Part shown: positions 1 to 8,641 of the stretch, one piece after another
Position numbering within the stretch: position 1 is the stretch's first letter
How the letters are laid out: every line of letters begins with the position of its first letter
Source: Nonomuraea guangzhouensis
Lineage (GTDB): Bacteria > Actinomycetota > Actinomycetes > Streptosporangiales > Streptosporangiaceae
Assembly (NCBI RefSeq): GCF_019396345.1
Contig: NZ_JAHKRM010000019.1
Coordinates: 186,001 to 250,000 of the forward strand
Direction: 5' to 3'
Length of the DNA stretch: 64,000 bases
Notes under the pieces: model-generated
What the model was told of the DNA's origin: nothing
Databases searched by the model: none
What the model saw: only the letters and a program-made list of their open reading frames with translations
Translations under genes and position numbers: made by a program

Positions 1-1
1 C

Positions 2-337
2 GCCGAAGGCGGCTGCCTGGCGCTGCTGGATAAGCGCGCGGCCGGGACGGAACCGCCCGTCCTCGCGCTGGCCACCCTGGAAGAGGATGCGGCCCGGACG
101 GAGATCCTGCTCGCCGGCGTGGTCTCCGAGCACCAGGGCCGCGGCCTGTACGCTCACCTGCTCAAGGCGGTCGAGGACCGCACGCTGGCGCGCGGCGCGG
201 GCGAGGTCGTCATCTCCACCCAGGGACACAACACCCGGGTGCAGCGGGCATGGGCCCGATACGGGTTCGAGCCCGTACGGACGATGCTCACTGTTCATCT
301 GGTCCGGAGCGCGCTCCTGCCTGGGCAGGCACGCTAG
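2..337 (+). CDS. GNAT-family N-acetyltransferase, C-terminal part (5' truncated by window edge)
   Basis: The open frame enters from the left edge and ends at 335-337, giving about 111 residues. It contains a GNAT acetyl-CoA-binding segment (V-V-S-E-H-Q-G-R-G-L-Y-A-H-L-L, fitting the Q/R-x-x-G-x-G/A loop) followed by the late N-T-R-V-Q-R-A-W-A-R-Y-G-F signature seen in sugar-amine and ribosomal-protein acetyltransferases. Its position beside dTDP-sugar and glycosyltransferase genes suggests it could acetylate an amino sugar, but that is inference; the N-terminal half and start are outside the window. Its 3' end overlaps the convergent glycosyltransferase by 50 bp. Confidence 0.75.
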   Translation, partial: AEGGCLALLDKRAAGTEPPVLALATLEEDAARTEILLAGVVSEHQGRGLYAHLLKAVEDRTLARGAGEVVISTQGHNTRVQRAWARYGFEPVRTMLTVHLVRSALLPGQAR

Positions 338-1289
338 AACCGCCGGGACGCGCGTCGGCGGCGGCGCCCGGTTCGACGCGCTCCCGCACGACGTAGGTCG
401 GCCGGCCCATGCCGCTGCCATGAATGCGGCCGATGTACTCCCCGAGGACACCGATGGAGATGAGCTGCGCGGAGGAGAAGAGCGCGACCATCGAGGCGAT
501 GGTCGTGAAGCCCGCCACCGTGGTCTCCCCCGTGGCGAACCGCCACAGCACGACCCCGCCCAGCAGCAGGCCGACGACGCCGACGAGAAATCCGAGATAG
601 CTCGCCGCCCGCAGGGGCGCCGTGCTGTAGCCGAGCAGCATGTTCACCGCGTGCCGGATCAGCAGCCGCGCCGAGTAGTTGGAGCGCCCGTGATCGCGTT
701 CGTTCATGCGCACGCTGACCGACCCCACCTGGGAGGTGGCCCACGACAAAGCCACGTCGACCGAGGCGTGCGGCCCCGACAGCTCTTCGAACCCGTCGCG
801 CAGCCGCGTACGAAAGGCGCGGAAGGCGCTGATCGCCCGGGCGGAGCGGATGCCCAGCGCGCTGGACATCCCGGCCTTCACCGATCGGGAGGCGAAGCTC
901 CGCAGAACCCCGTGCTCCTCGCGGTAGGAGACGCCGTAGACCAGGTCGAGACGGTCGCCCTCAAGTGCGGCCAGCAGGAGCGGAATCTGCTCCGGCGGAT
1001 GCTGCAGGTCGTCATCCATCGTCACGACGACCTCGAAGGCCGCCTCCCTGATGCCGGCGATCAGCGCGTTGTGCTGGCCGTAGTTGCGGGAGAGGTGGAT
1101 CGCTCGTACGGCCTCGTGCCGACGGGCCAGCCCGGCGGCCGTCGCCCAGGTGTCGTCCGGGCTGCCGTCGACGACGAGGATCACCTCGTGACGGACGGAG
1201 GCCTCGCTCATGGTCGACAGGATCCTGGCCACCAGCGCTGGAAGAGTGCGCGCGGATCGGTAACACGGAATTACCACCGACACCGACAT
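288..1289 (-). CDS. Family 2 glycosyltransferase, polyprenyl-phosphate sugar transferase type (GtrB/DPM-like)
   Basis: 333 residues. The N-terminal GT-A domain begins S-V-V-I-P-C-Y, carries V-V-D-G-S-P-D-D-T-W and the metal/nucleotide motif T-M-D-D-D-L-Q-H-P near residue 91. Two hydrophobic segments near residues 230-255 and 265-290 are the usual C-terminal membrane hairpin of enzymes that load a sugar on undecaprenyl phosphate. The ATG at 1289 is preferred over an upstream one because GGGGGA sits just before it on the minus strand. It diverges from a GtrA-like gene, the common partner that flips the lipid-linked sugar, so the pair probably decorates a cell-envelope glycan. The sugar is not known. 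Confidence 0.85.
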   Translation of the reverse strand: MSVSVVIPCYRSARTLPALVARILSTMSEASVRHEVILVVDGSPDDTWATAAGLARRHEAVRAIHLSRNYGQHNALIAGIREAAFEVVVTMDDDLQHPPEQIPLLLAALEGDRLDLVYGVSYREEHGVLRSFASRSVKAGMSSALGIRSARAISAFRAFRTRLRDGFEELSGPHASVDVALSWATSQVGSVSVRMNERDHGRSNYSARLLIRHAVNMLLGYSTAPLRAASYLGFLVGVVGLLLGGVVLWRFATGETTVAGFTTIASMVALFSSAQLISIGVLGEYIGRIHGSGMGRPTYVVRERVEPGAAADARPGGSSVPAQAGARSGPDEQ

Positions 1290-1366
1290 TGATCCCCCGA
1301 TCATCCAGTGTGAGCCGGTTACAATCATGCTGCCCCCACCACGCGACGATCTGGAGTGCGGGCGAC

Positions 1367-1831
1367 ATGGTTGACGTGAAGAGCCACGCCAAAAGCGACA
1401 AGAAACCGCATTTCTGGTGGCGGGCTCTGATCTCCACTTTTGCTGGAAACCGCATCACATACCTAATGGCCGGCGCCATGACGGCAGTTGTCTATTACTG
1501 TCTCCTTGGCCTAGCATTGCTGGCCGCCGAGGATGCCGTGCCCTATCTTGTCCTGGTCGTGACCAGCCACTTCGTGACCGTGGTGATCGTGTACCCGTGG
1601 TATCGGCTGGTGGTGTTCCGGACCTCCGGCGATTCCTGGTTGCGGGGATACCTGCGATTCTATGTGGTCGGCCTGAGCTTCCTCGGGGCGTCCCTCATCA
1701 GCCTGCCGATCCTCGTGAGCGTCGCCGGAATTCCCATCATGATCGCACAGGGGCTGATAATAGTCATAAGTCCACCCCTGAGCTATCTAATACACCGAAC
1801 ATGGACTTTTCGCGATCGCGGAACCATCTAG
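1367..1831 (+). CDS. GtrA-like membrane protein
   Basis: 154 residues with four predicted membrane helices (about residues 25-48, 55-78, 95-117, 122-142) and a basic, aromatic C-terminus (Y-L-I-H-R-T-W-T-F), as in the GtrA/PF04138 family thought to help translocate polyprenyl-linked sugars. The start at 1367 has GGAG about 10 bases upstream; an upstream in-frame ATG at 1289 lies inside the divergent gene's start and is unlikely. Divergent partner of the GT2 gene with a 77-bp shared promoter region. GC content is lower than in neighbours, typical for a membrane gene or for cell-surface loci. Confidence 0.75.
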   Translation: MVDVKSHAKSDKKPHFWWRALISTFAGNRITYLMAGAMTAVVYYCLLGLALLAAEDAVPYLVLVVTSHFVTVVIVYPWYRLVVFRTSGDSWLRGYLRFYVVGLSFLGASLISLPILVSVAGIPIMIAQGLIIVISPPLSYLIHRTWTFRDRGTI

Positions 1832-1966
1832 TCTCGGCAACGTGCCGGGTTTTCTTCGACAAGAGCGCGGAACCACGAAGTTCCCCTGGTCGCGACCCGG
1901 CATAAACTCCAGCGGACAGGCGGCCGTTGCGGCCACGTCCTCTTCGCGGAAGGACTCAGCAAGCGG

Positions 1967-3034
1967 ATGAAGGCTCTCGTTCTAGCGGGTGGCAAGGGGA
2001 CGAGGCTGCGCCCGCTCACCCATACCTCAGCGAAACAGCTGGTCCCCGTGGCCAACAAACCGGTCCTCTTCTACGGACTCGAAGCGCTGCGAGACGCGGG
2101 CATCACCAGCGTGGGCATCATCGTCGGCGACACGGCCCACGAGGTGCGCGAGGCCGTCGGGGACGGCGCCAAGTTCGGCCTCGACATCACCTACATCCCC
2201 CAGCAGGCCCCCTTGGGCCTGGCTCACTGCGTCCTGATCGCCGAAGAGTTCCTCGCCGACGAGCCGTTCGTGATGTACCTCGGCGACAACTTCCTGGTGG
2301 GTGGCATCACCAGCCTGGTCGACGCGTTCCGCGCGGCCGACCATGACGCGCAGATTCTGCTCACCAAGGTCGCCGAACCCCAGTTCTACGGCGTGGCCGA
2401 GCTCGGGTCGGACGGCGAGATCGTCGGGCTGGAGGAGAAGCCGGAGCACCCGCGCAGCGATCTCGCGATCGTCGGCGTCTACATCTTCTCCCCCGTCATC
2501 CACGCGGCCGTCCGGAGCATCACACCGTCCGCGCGCGGCGAGCTGGAGATCACGGACGCCATCACCTGGCTGATCGACAAGGGCTACCGCGTCCACTCCC
2601 ACTTCGTCAGCGGCTACTGGAAGGACACCGGGCGGCTCCAGGACATGCTGGAATGCAACCGGATCATCCTCGAACAGATCGAACCCGACATCAGCGGCAC
2701 CGTGGACGGCCGGAGTGAGATCACCGGTCGGGTCGTCGTCGAGCGGGGCGCGGTGGTGGAGGACTCCGTCCTGCGCGGGCCCATCGTGATCGGGGCGGAC
2801 TCCAAGATCACCTCATCCTATGTCGGCCCCTTCACCTCCATCGGGGCGAGGTGCGAGGTGGCGAACACCGAGATCGAGTACTCCATCGTGCTCGACAGCT
2901 CATCCATCCGCGGCGTCTCGCGCATCGGACACTCCCTGATCGGGCGCAACGTCGAAGTGAACCGGGCGGAAGGCATGCCGAACACCCACGAGCTCATGGT
3001 GGGCGATCACAGCAAGATTCAGGTGCGCTCATGA
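1967..3034 (+). CDS. rmlA: Glucose-1-phosphate thymidylyltransferase, long form (RmlA/StrD type)
   Basis: 355 residues. It makes dTDP-glucose from dTTP and glucose 1-phosphate, the first step to dTDP-deoxysugars. The nucleotidyltransferase signature L-A-G-G-K-G-T-R-L-R-P-L-T lies at residues 6-18, followed by K-Q-L-V-P-V-A-N-K-P and the metal site Y-L-G-D-N. Residues about 250-350 form a left-handed beta-helix repeat (hexapeptide-like V-V-V-E-R-G-A-V-V-E-D), which marks the long form found in actinomycete sugar and antibiotic loci rather than the short rfbA form. Its TGA overlaps the ATG of rmlB (ATGA), so the two are translationally coupled. rmlC and rmlD are not in the window. Confidence 0.93.
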   Translation: MKALVLAGGKGTRLRPLTHTSAKQLVPVANKPVLFYGLEALRDAGITSVGIIVGDTAHEVREAVGDGAKFGLDITYIPQQAPLGLAHCVLIAEEFLADEPFVMYLGDNFLVGGITSLVDAFRAADHDAQILLTKVAEPQFYGVAELGSDGEIVGLEEKPEHPRSDLAIVGVYIFSPVIHAAVRSITPSARGELEITDAITWLIDKGYRVHSHFVSGYWKDTGRLQDMLECNRIILEQIEPDISGTVDGRSEITGRVVVERGAVVEDSVLRGPIVIGADSKITSSYVGPFTSIGARCEVANTEIEYSIVLDSSSIRGVSRIGHSLIGRNVEVNRAEGMPNTHELMVGDHSKIQVRS

Positions 3035-4014
3035 GAATTCTGGTCACCGGCGGCGCCGGATTCATCGGCTCGCACTATGTACGCTCACTGCTGCTCGGCT
3101 CGTATCCGGGCTACGAGTCCGTGCACATCACCGTTCTCGACAAGCTCACCTATGCCGGAAATCTCGGCAATCTCGCACCTGTAGACGGACATCCCGGCTA
3201 CACGTTCATCCACGGAGACATCACCGACCTGCAGCTGCTCGCGGAGATCGTCCCCGAGTGCGAGGTGATCGTGAACTTCGCGGCCGAGACGCACGTCGAC
3301 CGGTCCATCGCGGGAGCCGGCGACTTCGTGACGACGAACGTGCTGGGCACCCAGAGACTCCTGCAGACGGCGCTGGAGTCCGGCGTCCGGACGGTGGTGC
3401 ACGTCTCCACCGACGAGGTGTACGGGTCGATCGAGGATGGATCCTGGTCCGAAACCGAGCCCCTGCTCCCGAACTCGCCGTACTCGGCGGCCAAGGCCGG
3501 CAGCGACCTGCTCTGCCGGGCGTATCACCAGACGTACGGCCTCGACGTCCGGGTGACCCGCTGCTCCAACAACTACGGCCCCTACCAGCACCCCGAGAAG
3601 CTCATCCCGCTGTTCGTCACCAACCTCCTCGACCGCGAGCCGGTCCCCCTCTACGGCGACGGGCTGAACGTACGGGACTGGCTGCACGTCGACGACCACT
3701 GCCGAGGCATTCACCTGGTCCTGGAGAAAGGCTCACCGGGAGAGACGTACAACATCGGCGGCGGCACCGAACTCACCAACCGGGAACTCACCGGGTGGCT
3801 GCTGGCCACGCTCGGGATGGGCTGGGAGATGGTCAGACAGGTACCGGACCGACTCGGACACGACCGCCGCTATTCGGTCGACTACGGCAAACTCCGAGCC
3901 CTGGGCTACGAGCCGCTGACGGGCTTCGCGGACGGCCTGGCGGAGACGGTGCGCTGGTACGAGGACAACCAGCAGTGGTGGCGACCCCTGAAGGCCACAC
4001 CTCTGATCGGGTAA
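3031..4014 (+). CDS. rmlB: dTDP-glucose 4,6-dehydratase
   Basis: 327 residues. Converts dTDP-glucose to dTDP-4-keto-6-deoxyglucose. Visible features: the Rossmann motif T-G-G-A-G-F-I-G-S at residues 5-13, the extended-SDR T-D-E-V-Y-G segment that holds catalytic Asp and Glu, and the Y-S-A-A-K catalytic Tyr/Lys pair. The start at 3031 is fixed by the ATGA overlap with rmlA; an in-frame extension to 2851 would run inside rmlA. Together the pair supplies a 4-keto-6-deoxy sugar to whatever transferases act on it; later pathway genes are not nearby. Confidence 0.95.
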   Translation: MRILVTGGAGFIGSHYVRSLLLGSYPGYESVHITVLDKLTYAGNLGNLAPVDGHPGYTFIHGDITDLQLLAEIVPECEVIVNFAAETHVDRSIAGAGDFVTTNVLGTQRLLQTALESGVRTVVHVSTDEVYGSIEDGSWSETEPLLPNSPYSAAKAGSDLLCRAYHQTYGLDVRVTRCSNNYGPYQHPEKLIPLFVTNLLDREPVPLYGDGLNVRDWLHVDDHCRGIHLVLEKGSPGETYNIGGGTELTNRELTGWLLATLGMGWEMVRQVPDRLGHDRRYSVDYGKLRALGYEPLTGFADGLAETVRWYEDNQQWWRPLKATPLIG

Positions 4015-4080
4015 GCACACCAACGTTCCAGCAACTCGACCACCGATCCGGCCCCACAACACCCGACCCAACCCCGGGAC

Positions 4081-4428
4081 CCCGGGACCTCGGGCGCTCG
4101 GGCGCTCGGGCGCTCGGGCGCTCAAGGGCACCGGGACTCGGAGGGTCCGGGGAGCCAAGTGCTCGGACGCTCGACGGCTCGGGCGCTCGGGCGCTCGGGC
4201 GCTCGGAGGCTCTGGGGCTCACGGACTCCGGACTCACGGACTCGGGGGCTCACGGGCTCGGAGAGTTGGGCTCAGGCGTTCGGGGGCTCAGGCGGGGACT
4301 CGGGCGCTCGGATGCTCCGGGGCTCCGGGGAGGCTCACGGGGCTCGGAGAGTTGGGGCTCAGGCGTTCGGGGCACTCCGGGCTCCCGGGCTCCCGGGCTC
4401 CCGGGCTCCCGGGCTCCCGGGCTCCCGG
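4081..4428. repeat. G/C minisatellite with 8-bp period
   Basis: The 620-bp gap between rmlB and the next gene contains a degenerate array of octamers. Perfect runs are CGGGCGCT x4 at 4091-4122, CGGGCGCT x3 at 4180-4203 (flanked in phase by CGGACGCT, CGACGGCT, CGGAGGCT, CTGGGGCT), and GCTCCCGG x6 at 4381-4428. The intervening sequence keeps variants such as CGGGGGCT and CACGGGCT. Reading frames through it give only Gly/Arg/Ser/Pro low-complexity peptides on both strands, so it is treated as non-coding. Nothing else was seen between 4015 and 4633. Confidence 0.85.
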
Positions 4429-4633
4429 GTGATGGAAGGCGCTCCGGGTGGTGGAAGGGAACGTAGATGGTGACCGTGCGCACGTCGCGGTGGGGTGGCG
4501 GCGCGGCCGGTGAGCGTGACCCTGGAATGCCGGTGACCCGCGACGGCGGGTGGGTCTTCCCGTGCTTGCCGTACAGGATGGGTGGGATTTTGCTTTTTGG
4601 CGAGGCGGGTGGGGGGATGGTCGCGAGGCCCCG

Positions 4634-5698
4634 TCAGTTGATGATTTGCAGCACCGGGTCGGATTTGCTCGGGGCGTGGTGGATCATTGCCTCGTGGTCG
4701 AAGGTGTCGCCACCCAGGTAGACGGCGACGATCCGGTGCTGGCCTCGGTCGAGGCTGGACGTCGTGAACACCGCACGACCGGTGCGGTTGAGGAACACCG
4801 AGCCGAGAGCGGTCGAGCCGTCCTTGAAGACCACCTCGCCGGCCGGGATCAGCTGGCCACTGACCGCTACCACGGTGGCGGTGAACGTGACCGGCTGTCC
4901 CCTCTGGGAGGGGTTGCGGGAGCTGGTCAACGTGGTGGCGGTGGGCGGGTCGTTCGGGATGGCGATGTGCGTGGCCGGGATGCTGTCGGTGCCGGTGGTG
5001 TTGACGGAGCCGTTCAGGGAGAAGATCCGGCCGTCGACGCTGGCGCCGAAGTTCACGGTGACGGTGCGCTGGGCCAGCACGTTGCCGCGGAAGGTGCTGT
5101 AGATCCCCAGCGACGCGGTGTCGCTGAGCTGCCAGAAGACGTTGTCGGCCTGCGCGCCGCGCACCAGGCTGATGTTGCTGACCCTGGTGGTGGTCAGGGT
5201 GTCCGCCCGGAAGATGAAGATCGCGTCCGGGTCTCCCTGCGCGTCGAGGACAAGGGTGCCGTTGATCGCGAACCCGCCGCCGGCGGAGTCGTACAGGCCG
5301 GGCCCCTTGGTCGTGCCGCCCAGTTGCGCCGCCACCGTGGCATCGGCGGTCCGCCCGGCGATGTCGTTGTAGGCGGCGACCACATCAGCCTTGACCGCCG
5401 CCGCGGTCGCGTTGCCCAGTTGCCTGTCACCGTTGATGGTGCCGGGCGGGAAGCCGGTCAGCGTCTTGGCGGGGCTGATCCCCAGATCTCCGGTGACCGT
5501 GGTCAGGTTCGTGTTGTTGACCGACACCCCGGCCACGACCCCGTACGACTCCGCGTCACCGATGTCCACCGGCCGCGTCGCGCTCGCGCCCTCGGTCAGG
5601 GTCACCAGCACACCTACCACCAGCGCGACCGCCGCGATCACCCCCATCCACAACCGACCGGCATTCCCCCAAAGACGGGAAAAATTGATATTAGTCAT
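4634..5698 (-). CDS. Secreted DUF3494 (ice-binding-like) protein with Ig-like domain
   Basis: 354 residues. An N-terminal signal peptide (hydrophobic core about residues 16-37, then A-S-A-T) leads into a DUF3494/ice-binding-protein domain (about 40-245) with the family landmarks G-D-L-G-I-S-P, G-F-P-P-G-T, G-G-T-T-K-G-P-G-L-Y, F-I-F-R-A-D-T-L and F-G-A-S-V-D-G-R-I-F. Residues about 255-345 look like a bacterial Ig-like (Big_3-type) domain. Such beta-solenoid proteins bind ice in some organisms but act as adhesins or have unknown roles in many soil bacteria. ATG 5698 has AAGGAG six bases upstream and is preferred over a TTG at 5704. Paralogue of the adjacent larger gene. Confidence 0.85.
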   Translation of the reverse strand: MTNINFSRLWGNAGRLWMGVIAAVALVVGVLVTLTEGASATRPVDIGDAESYGVVAGVSVNNTNLTTVTGDLGISPAKTLTGFPPGTINGDRQLGNATAAAVKADVVAAYNDIAGRTADATVAAQLGGTTKGPGLYDSAGGGFAINGTLVLDAQGDPDAIFIFRADTLTTTRVSNISLVRGAQADNVFWQLSDTASLGIYSTFRGNVLAQRTVTVNFGASVDGRIFSLNGSVNTTGTDSIPATHIAIPNDPPTATTLTSSRNPSQRGQPVTFTATVVAVSGQLIPAGEVVFKDGSTALGSVFLNRTGRAVFTTSSLDRGQHRIVAVYLGGDTFDHEAMIHHAPSKSDPVLQIIN

Positions 5699-5843
5699 GA
5701 GCAACTCCTTTTATCTGTGATCTGGGATAAATCCCCCGCCGGTCATATGACGCTGGATATTTGACATTAGCGGGCATCGATGCGGTTCCTGAGAAATGAC
5801 ATGCGGCGCGGCCCGTGTCGCGTTCACGATGAGGACATGAAAC

Positions 5844-5889
5844 GGCCCCGCCGCGCAGGCAATGAGACCGTCTGCGCAGCGGGGCCTTT
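5844..5889 (-). terminator. Hairpin between the two DUF3494 genes
   Basis: GGCCCCGCCGCGCAG at 5844-5858 pairs with CTGCGCAGCGGGGCC at 5872-5886 with one mismatch and a 13-base loop. It lies just 3' of the larger DUF3494 gene (minus strand), where it would end that transcript. The minus-strand tail after the stem is only a short T run, so it is a weak intrinsic terminator. Confidence 0.6.
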
Positions 5890-5938
5890 GGCGGTCGCCC
5901 CGACCTCACGGATCCGCTATGAGGCGGACTCGCGGGTG

Positions 5939-8026
5939 TCAGTCGAATACCGGATCGATCCAGTAGTTGGTGGACTGGTAGGAACTTGTCGGGAAGGTGC
6001 TGGTCGCCCCGTAGGTGTACACCCCGTTCGGGTCCGTGCCGTTCGCCAGAGCGGTGAGCGGCCCGTTCGTGTATGCCGAGGTGAAGTACGGGCGAGTTAC
6101 CGAATAATTTCCCGACGTCGTGTGATACGACGCTATATAGGTGGTATTGGCGGTTATAGAGACAGGCGTCAGGAAGTTCACCTGCTGCCAGCCAGAAGCC
6201 GTCTCGTTGGAGAAGGTCGCGCTCGCGAGCAGCTGACCACCGCTGCTCCACAGGGCTCCGGTATGAGTCCCCGTATTCGAAGCGCCCTTGAAGAACCTGA
6301 GAGCGACGATTTTCCCGTTCGTCGATGCCCGGAACTTCACGCCGACCGTAACAGCCTGCGTATCAGGTTGCGACTGGACGGCCGGAGTGGCCACCGTGTC
6401 CCACAGACTGTCTGACGGCTGGAACACGACGTCGACCCAGTAGTTGGTCGCTTGCATGGAGCTCGTCGGGAAGGTGCTGGTCGCCCCGTAGGTGTACACC
6501 CCGTTCGGGTCCGTACTGTTCGCCAGAGCGGTGAGCGGCCCGTTCGTGAATGCCGAGCTGAAGTACGGGCGAGTTACCGAATAATTTCCCGACGTAGTGT
6601 GATACGACGCTACATAGGTGGTATTAGCGGCGATCGCGACAGGCGTCGAGAAATTCATCTGCTGCCAACCAGAGGCAGTCTCGTTGGAGAACGTCCCGCT
6701 CGCGAGCAACTGACCACTGCTGGTCCACAGGCTTCCGGTATGAGTCCCTGTGTTCAAGGCGCCCTTGAAGAACCTGACGGCGTGGACGACCCCGCTCACT
6801 GATGCCCGGAACTTCACGCCGACCGTGATCGCCTGCGTATCAGGTTGGGACTGGACGGCCGGAGTGGCCTGCTTGTTCCACAGGCTGTCCGACACGTCCT
6901 GAACCACTTCCGGCGAAAAGCTCGGCGCGAAGTGGATCAGTGCCTCGTGGTCGAAGACGTCGCCGCCCAGGTAGACGGCGGTGAGGTGGTGTGCCCCAGC
7001 GCTGAAGTTCGGGATCGTGATCCTGGCCACGTCGTCGTCGTCCTGGTTGCTCGAGCCGATTATGGTCGAGCCGTCCTTGAAGACCACTTCGCCGGCGGGG
7101 ACCACGGTGCCGCTGACCTGCGCCACGACGGCGGTGAGGGTAACCGGTTCCCCTCTCCAGGAGGGGTCGTCCGAGGTGGTCAGGGTGGTGGTCGTGGGCG
7201 GGTCGTTGGGCACGGTGATACGCGTGGCCGGGACGCTGTCGGTGCCGGTGATGTGCACGAAATCGTTGAGTGCGAAGATCCGGCCGTTGACGCTGGCGCC
7301 GAAGTTCACCGTGACGTTGTCCTGGGCCAGCACGTTGCCGCGGAAGGTGCTGTAGGTGCCCAGCGCCACGGTGTCGTTGAACTGCCAGAAGACGTTGTTG
7401 GCCTGCGCACCGCGCGCCAGGGCGATGTTGGAGACGTTGGCGGTGGTCAGGGTGTTCGCCCGGAAGATGAAGACGGCGTTCGGGTCCCCCTGCGCGTCGA
7501 GGGTGAGTGTGCCGCTGATCGTGAACGCGTTGGTGTTGGAGGTGTACAGGCCGGGCCCCTTGGTCGTGCCACCCAGCTGCGCCGCCACCGTGAAATCGGC
7601 CGTCCGCCCGGCGATGTCGTTGTAGGCGGCCACCAGATCGGCCTTGACGTTGGCCGCGGTCGCGTTGCCCAGGTCCCGGTCACCGTTGATGGTGCCGGGT
7701 GGGAAGCCGGTCAGCGTATTGCCGGGGCTGACCGCGACATCTCCGGTGACCGTGGTCAGATCCGTGTTGGTGATCTCGTCTCCGGCCACGACCCCGTACG
7801 GCGCCGCGTCACCGATATCCACCGGCCCCGTCGCGCCGGCGGTCTGCGGCAGCCCTACCAGGGTGCCTGCCACCAGCACGACCGCCGTCGCCACCCCCAC
7901 CCACAACCGACCGGCATTTCCCGAAAAACGGGAACATCTGACTTTGCTGGTCGCTTCGTGATTGAGAGTTTCGGGGAAGGCTGTGCCGGCTGTTCGATCG
8001 GGCGCATCGCTATGTGATTTTGACAT
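5939..8026 (-). CDS. Secreted DUF3494 (ice-binding-like) protein with Ig-like and two DUF4082 domains
   Basis: 695 residues. Signal peptide (core about residues 40-60, ending T-A-G-A-T), DUF3494 domain (about 62-270) nearly parallel to the neighbour, an Ig-like domain (about 275-370), then two near-identical DUF4082 modules (about 385-535 and 545-695), each running from a D-S-L-W-x(4)-T-P-A-V-Q-S-Q-P-D-T-Q-A segment to S-T-F-P-T-S-S-x-Q-x-T-N-Y-W. DUF4082 is a beta-sandwich found in secreted carbohydrate-binding proteins. The ATG at 8026 has GAGGAG nine bases upstream; the open frame extends further but without a better start. A cell-surface or extracellular binding role is inferred. Confidence 0.85.
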   Translation of the reverse strand: MSKSHSDAPDRTAGTAFPETLNHEATSKVRCSRFSGNAGRLWVGVATAVVLVAGTLVGLPQTAGATGPVDIGDAAPYGVVAGDEITNTDLTTVTGDVAVSPGNTLTGFPPGTINGDRDLGNATAANVKADLVAAYNDIAGRTADFTVAAQLGGTTKGPGLYTSNTNAFTISGTLTLDAQGDPNAVFIFRANTLTTANVSNIALARGAQANNVFWQFNDTVALGTYSTFRGNVLAQDNVTVNFGASVNGRIFALNDFVHITGTDSVPATRITVPNDPPTTTTLTTSDDPSWRGEPVTLTAVVAQVSGTVVPAGEVVFKDGSTIIGSSNQDDDDVARITIPNFSAGAHHLTAVYLGGDVFDHEALIHFAPSFSPEVVQDVSDSLWNKQATPAVQSQPDTQAITVGVKFRASVSGVVHAVRFFKGALNTGTHTGSLWTSSGQLLASGTFSNETASGWQQMNFSTPVAIAANTTYVASYHTTSGNYSVTRPYFSSAFTNGPLTALANSTDPNGVYTYGATSTFPTSSMQATNYWVDVVFQPSDSLWDTVATPAVQSQPDTQAVTVGVKFRASTNGKIVALRFFKGASNTGTHTGALWSSGGQLLASATFSNETASGWQQVNFLTPVSITANTTYIASYHTTSGNYSVTRPYFTSAYTNGPLTALANGTDPNGVYTYGATSTFPTSSYQSTNYWIDPVFD

Positions 8027-8641
8027 GCGCCACAACTCCTCACTGTATCTTGTGCTGCTCAGGCAATCGGCTGGGCGCCGCAGCCCGCAGCTCGCCAAGG
8101 ATCCATACGGCGATGTTCCACACTCGCCTGGTTCGTCGCGTTTGCCATAAAAGGCGGCTATAAGTCCAGCCGCAAGAGATACGACCCGAATGTCGTCGAT
8201 CCCGGTTAAGACGCTACGACATTCGACAGGAGCATGCCTTGAACGGCATGACACGAAAAACCCATATGAGATCAAGAAGAGCCCAGACTAATGCCCGATT
8301 GGCCAGCTCTTTACCCGCAAATATCCTCCTCCGATACTTACCTGGAGGCTTTAAAGGACTCTCTCACGTGCGGATCGCCTCTTCATGATGCCCGGCCGTC
8401 ATCCATTGACGAAATCCATCCAGCGACCGAACCACCCGCCGGTTTCCCGGCAGGCCGGCTCCACACGCGGAAATATTCCCATTAATACCCTTATGCCTGC
8501 CAAACCGCTGGCCTTGCCGCGGAAAATACTGGACCCTGCCATAAGACGACACGCCGGGGATCGCCATCGAATCGGCGGTATGAGAACTCCGGACTTCTAC
8601 AGTCGGATCGTGTCTCATCTCGATGTAACGGGGGTCCTGAC
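8027..8641. other. 615-bp divergent intergenic region
   Basis: The region separates the larger DUF3494 gene (minus) from the nucleotide-sugar dehydrogenase (plus). It is less G/C-rich than the flanking genes and has only short open frames without credible ribosome-binding sites. It presumably holds both promoters, but no repeat, operator or confident promoter could be picked out by eye. Confidence 0.4.

Noticed and set aside
4091-4428. Possible CRISPR array
   Set aside because: Units are 8 bp with no unique spacers and no cas genes; a minisatellite explains it.
3258-4466. 402-residue frame through rmlB and the octamer repeats
   Set aside because: Low-complexity translation of the repeat array; no start context and overlaps rmlB.
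4550-5764. 404-residue open frame on the plus strand opposite the DUF3494 gene
   Set aside because: Antisense shadow caused by G/C-rich codon bias; the peptide is Gly/Arg/Asp/Val-rich without motifs, while the minus strand has a full ice-binding-like domain.
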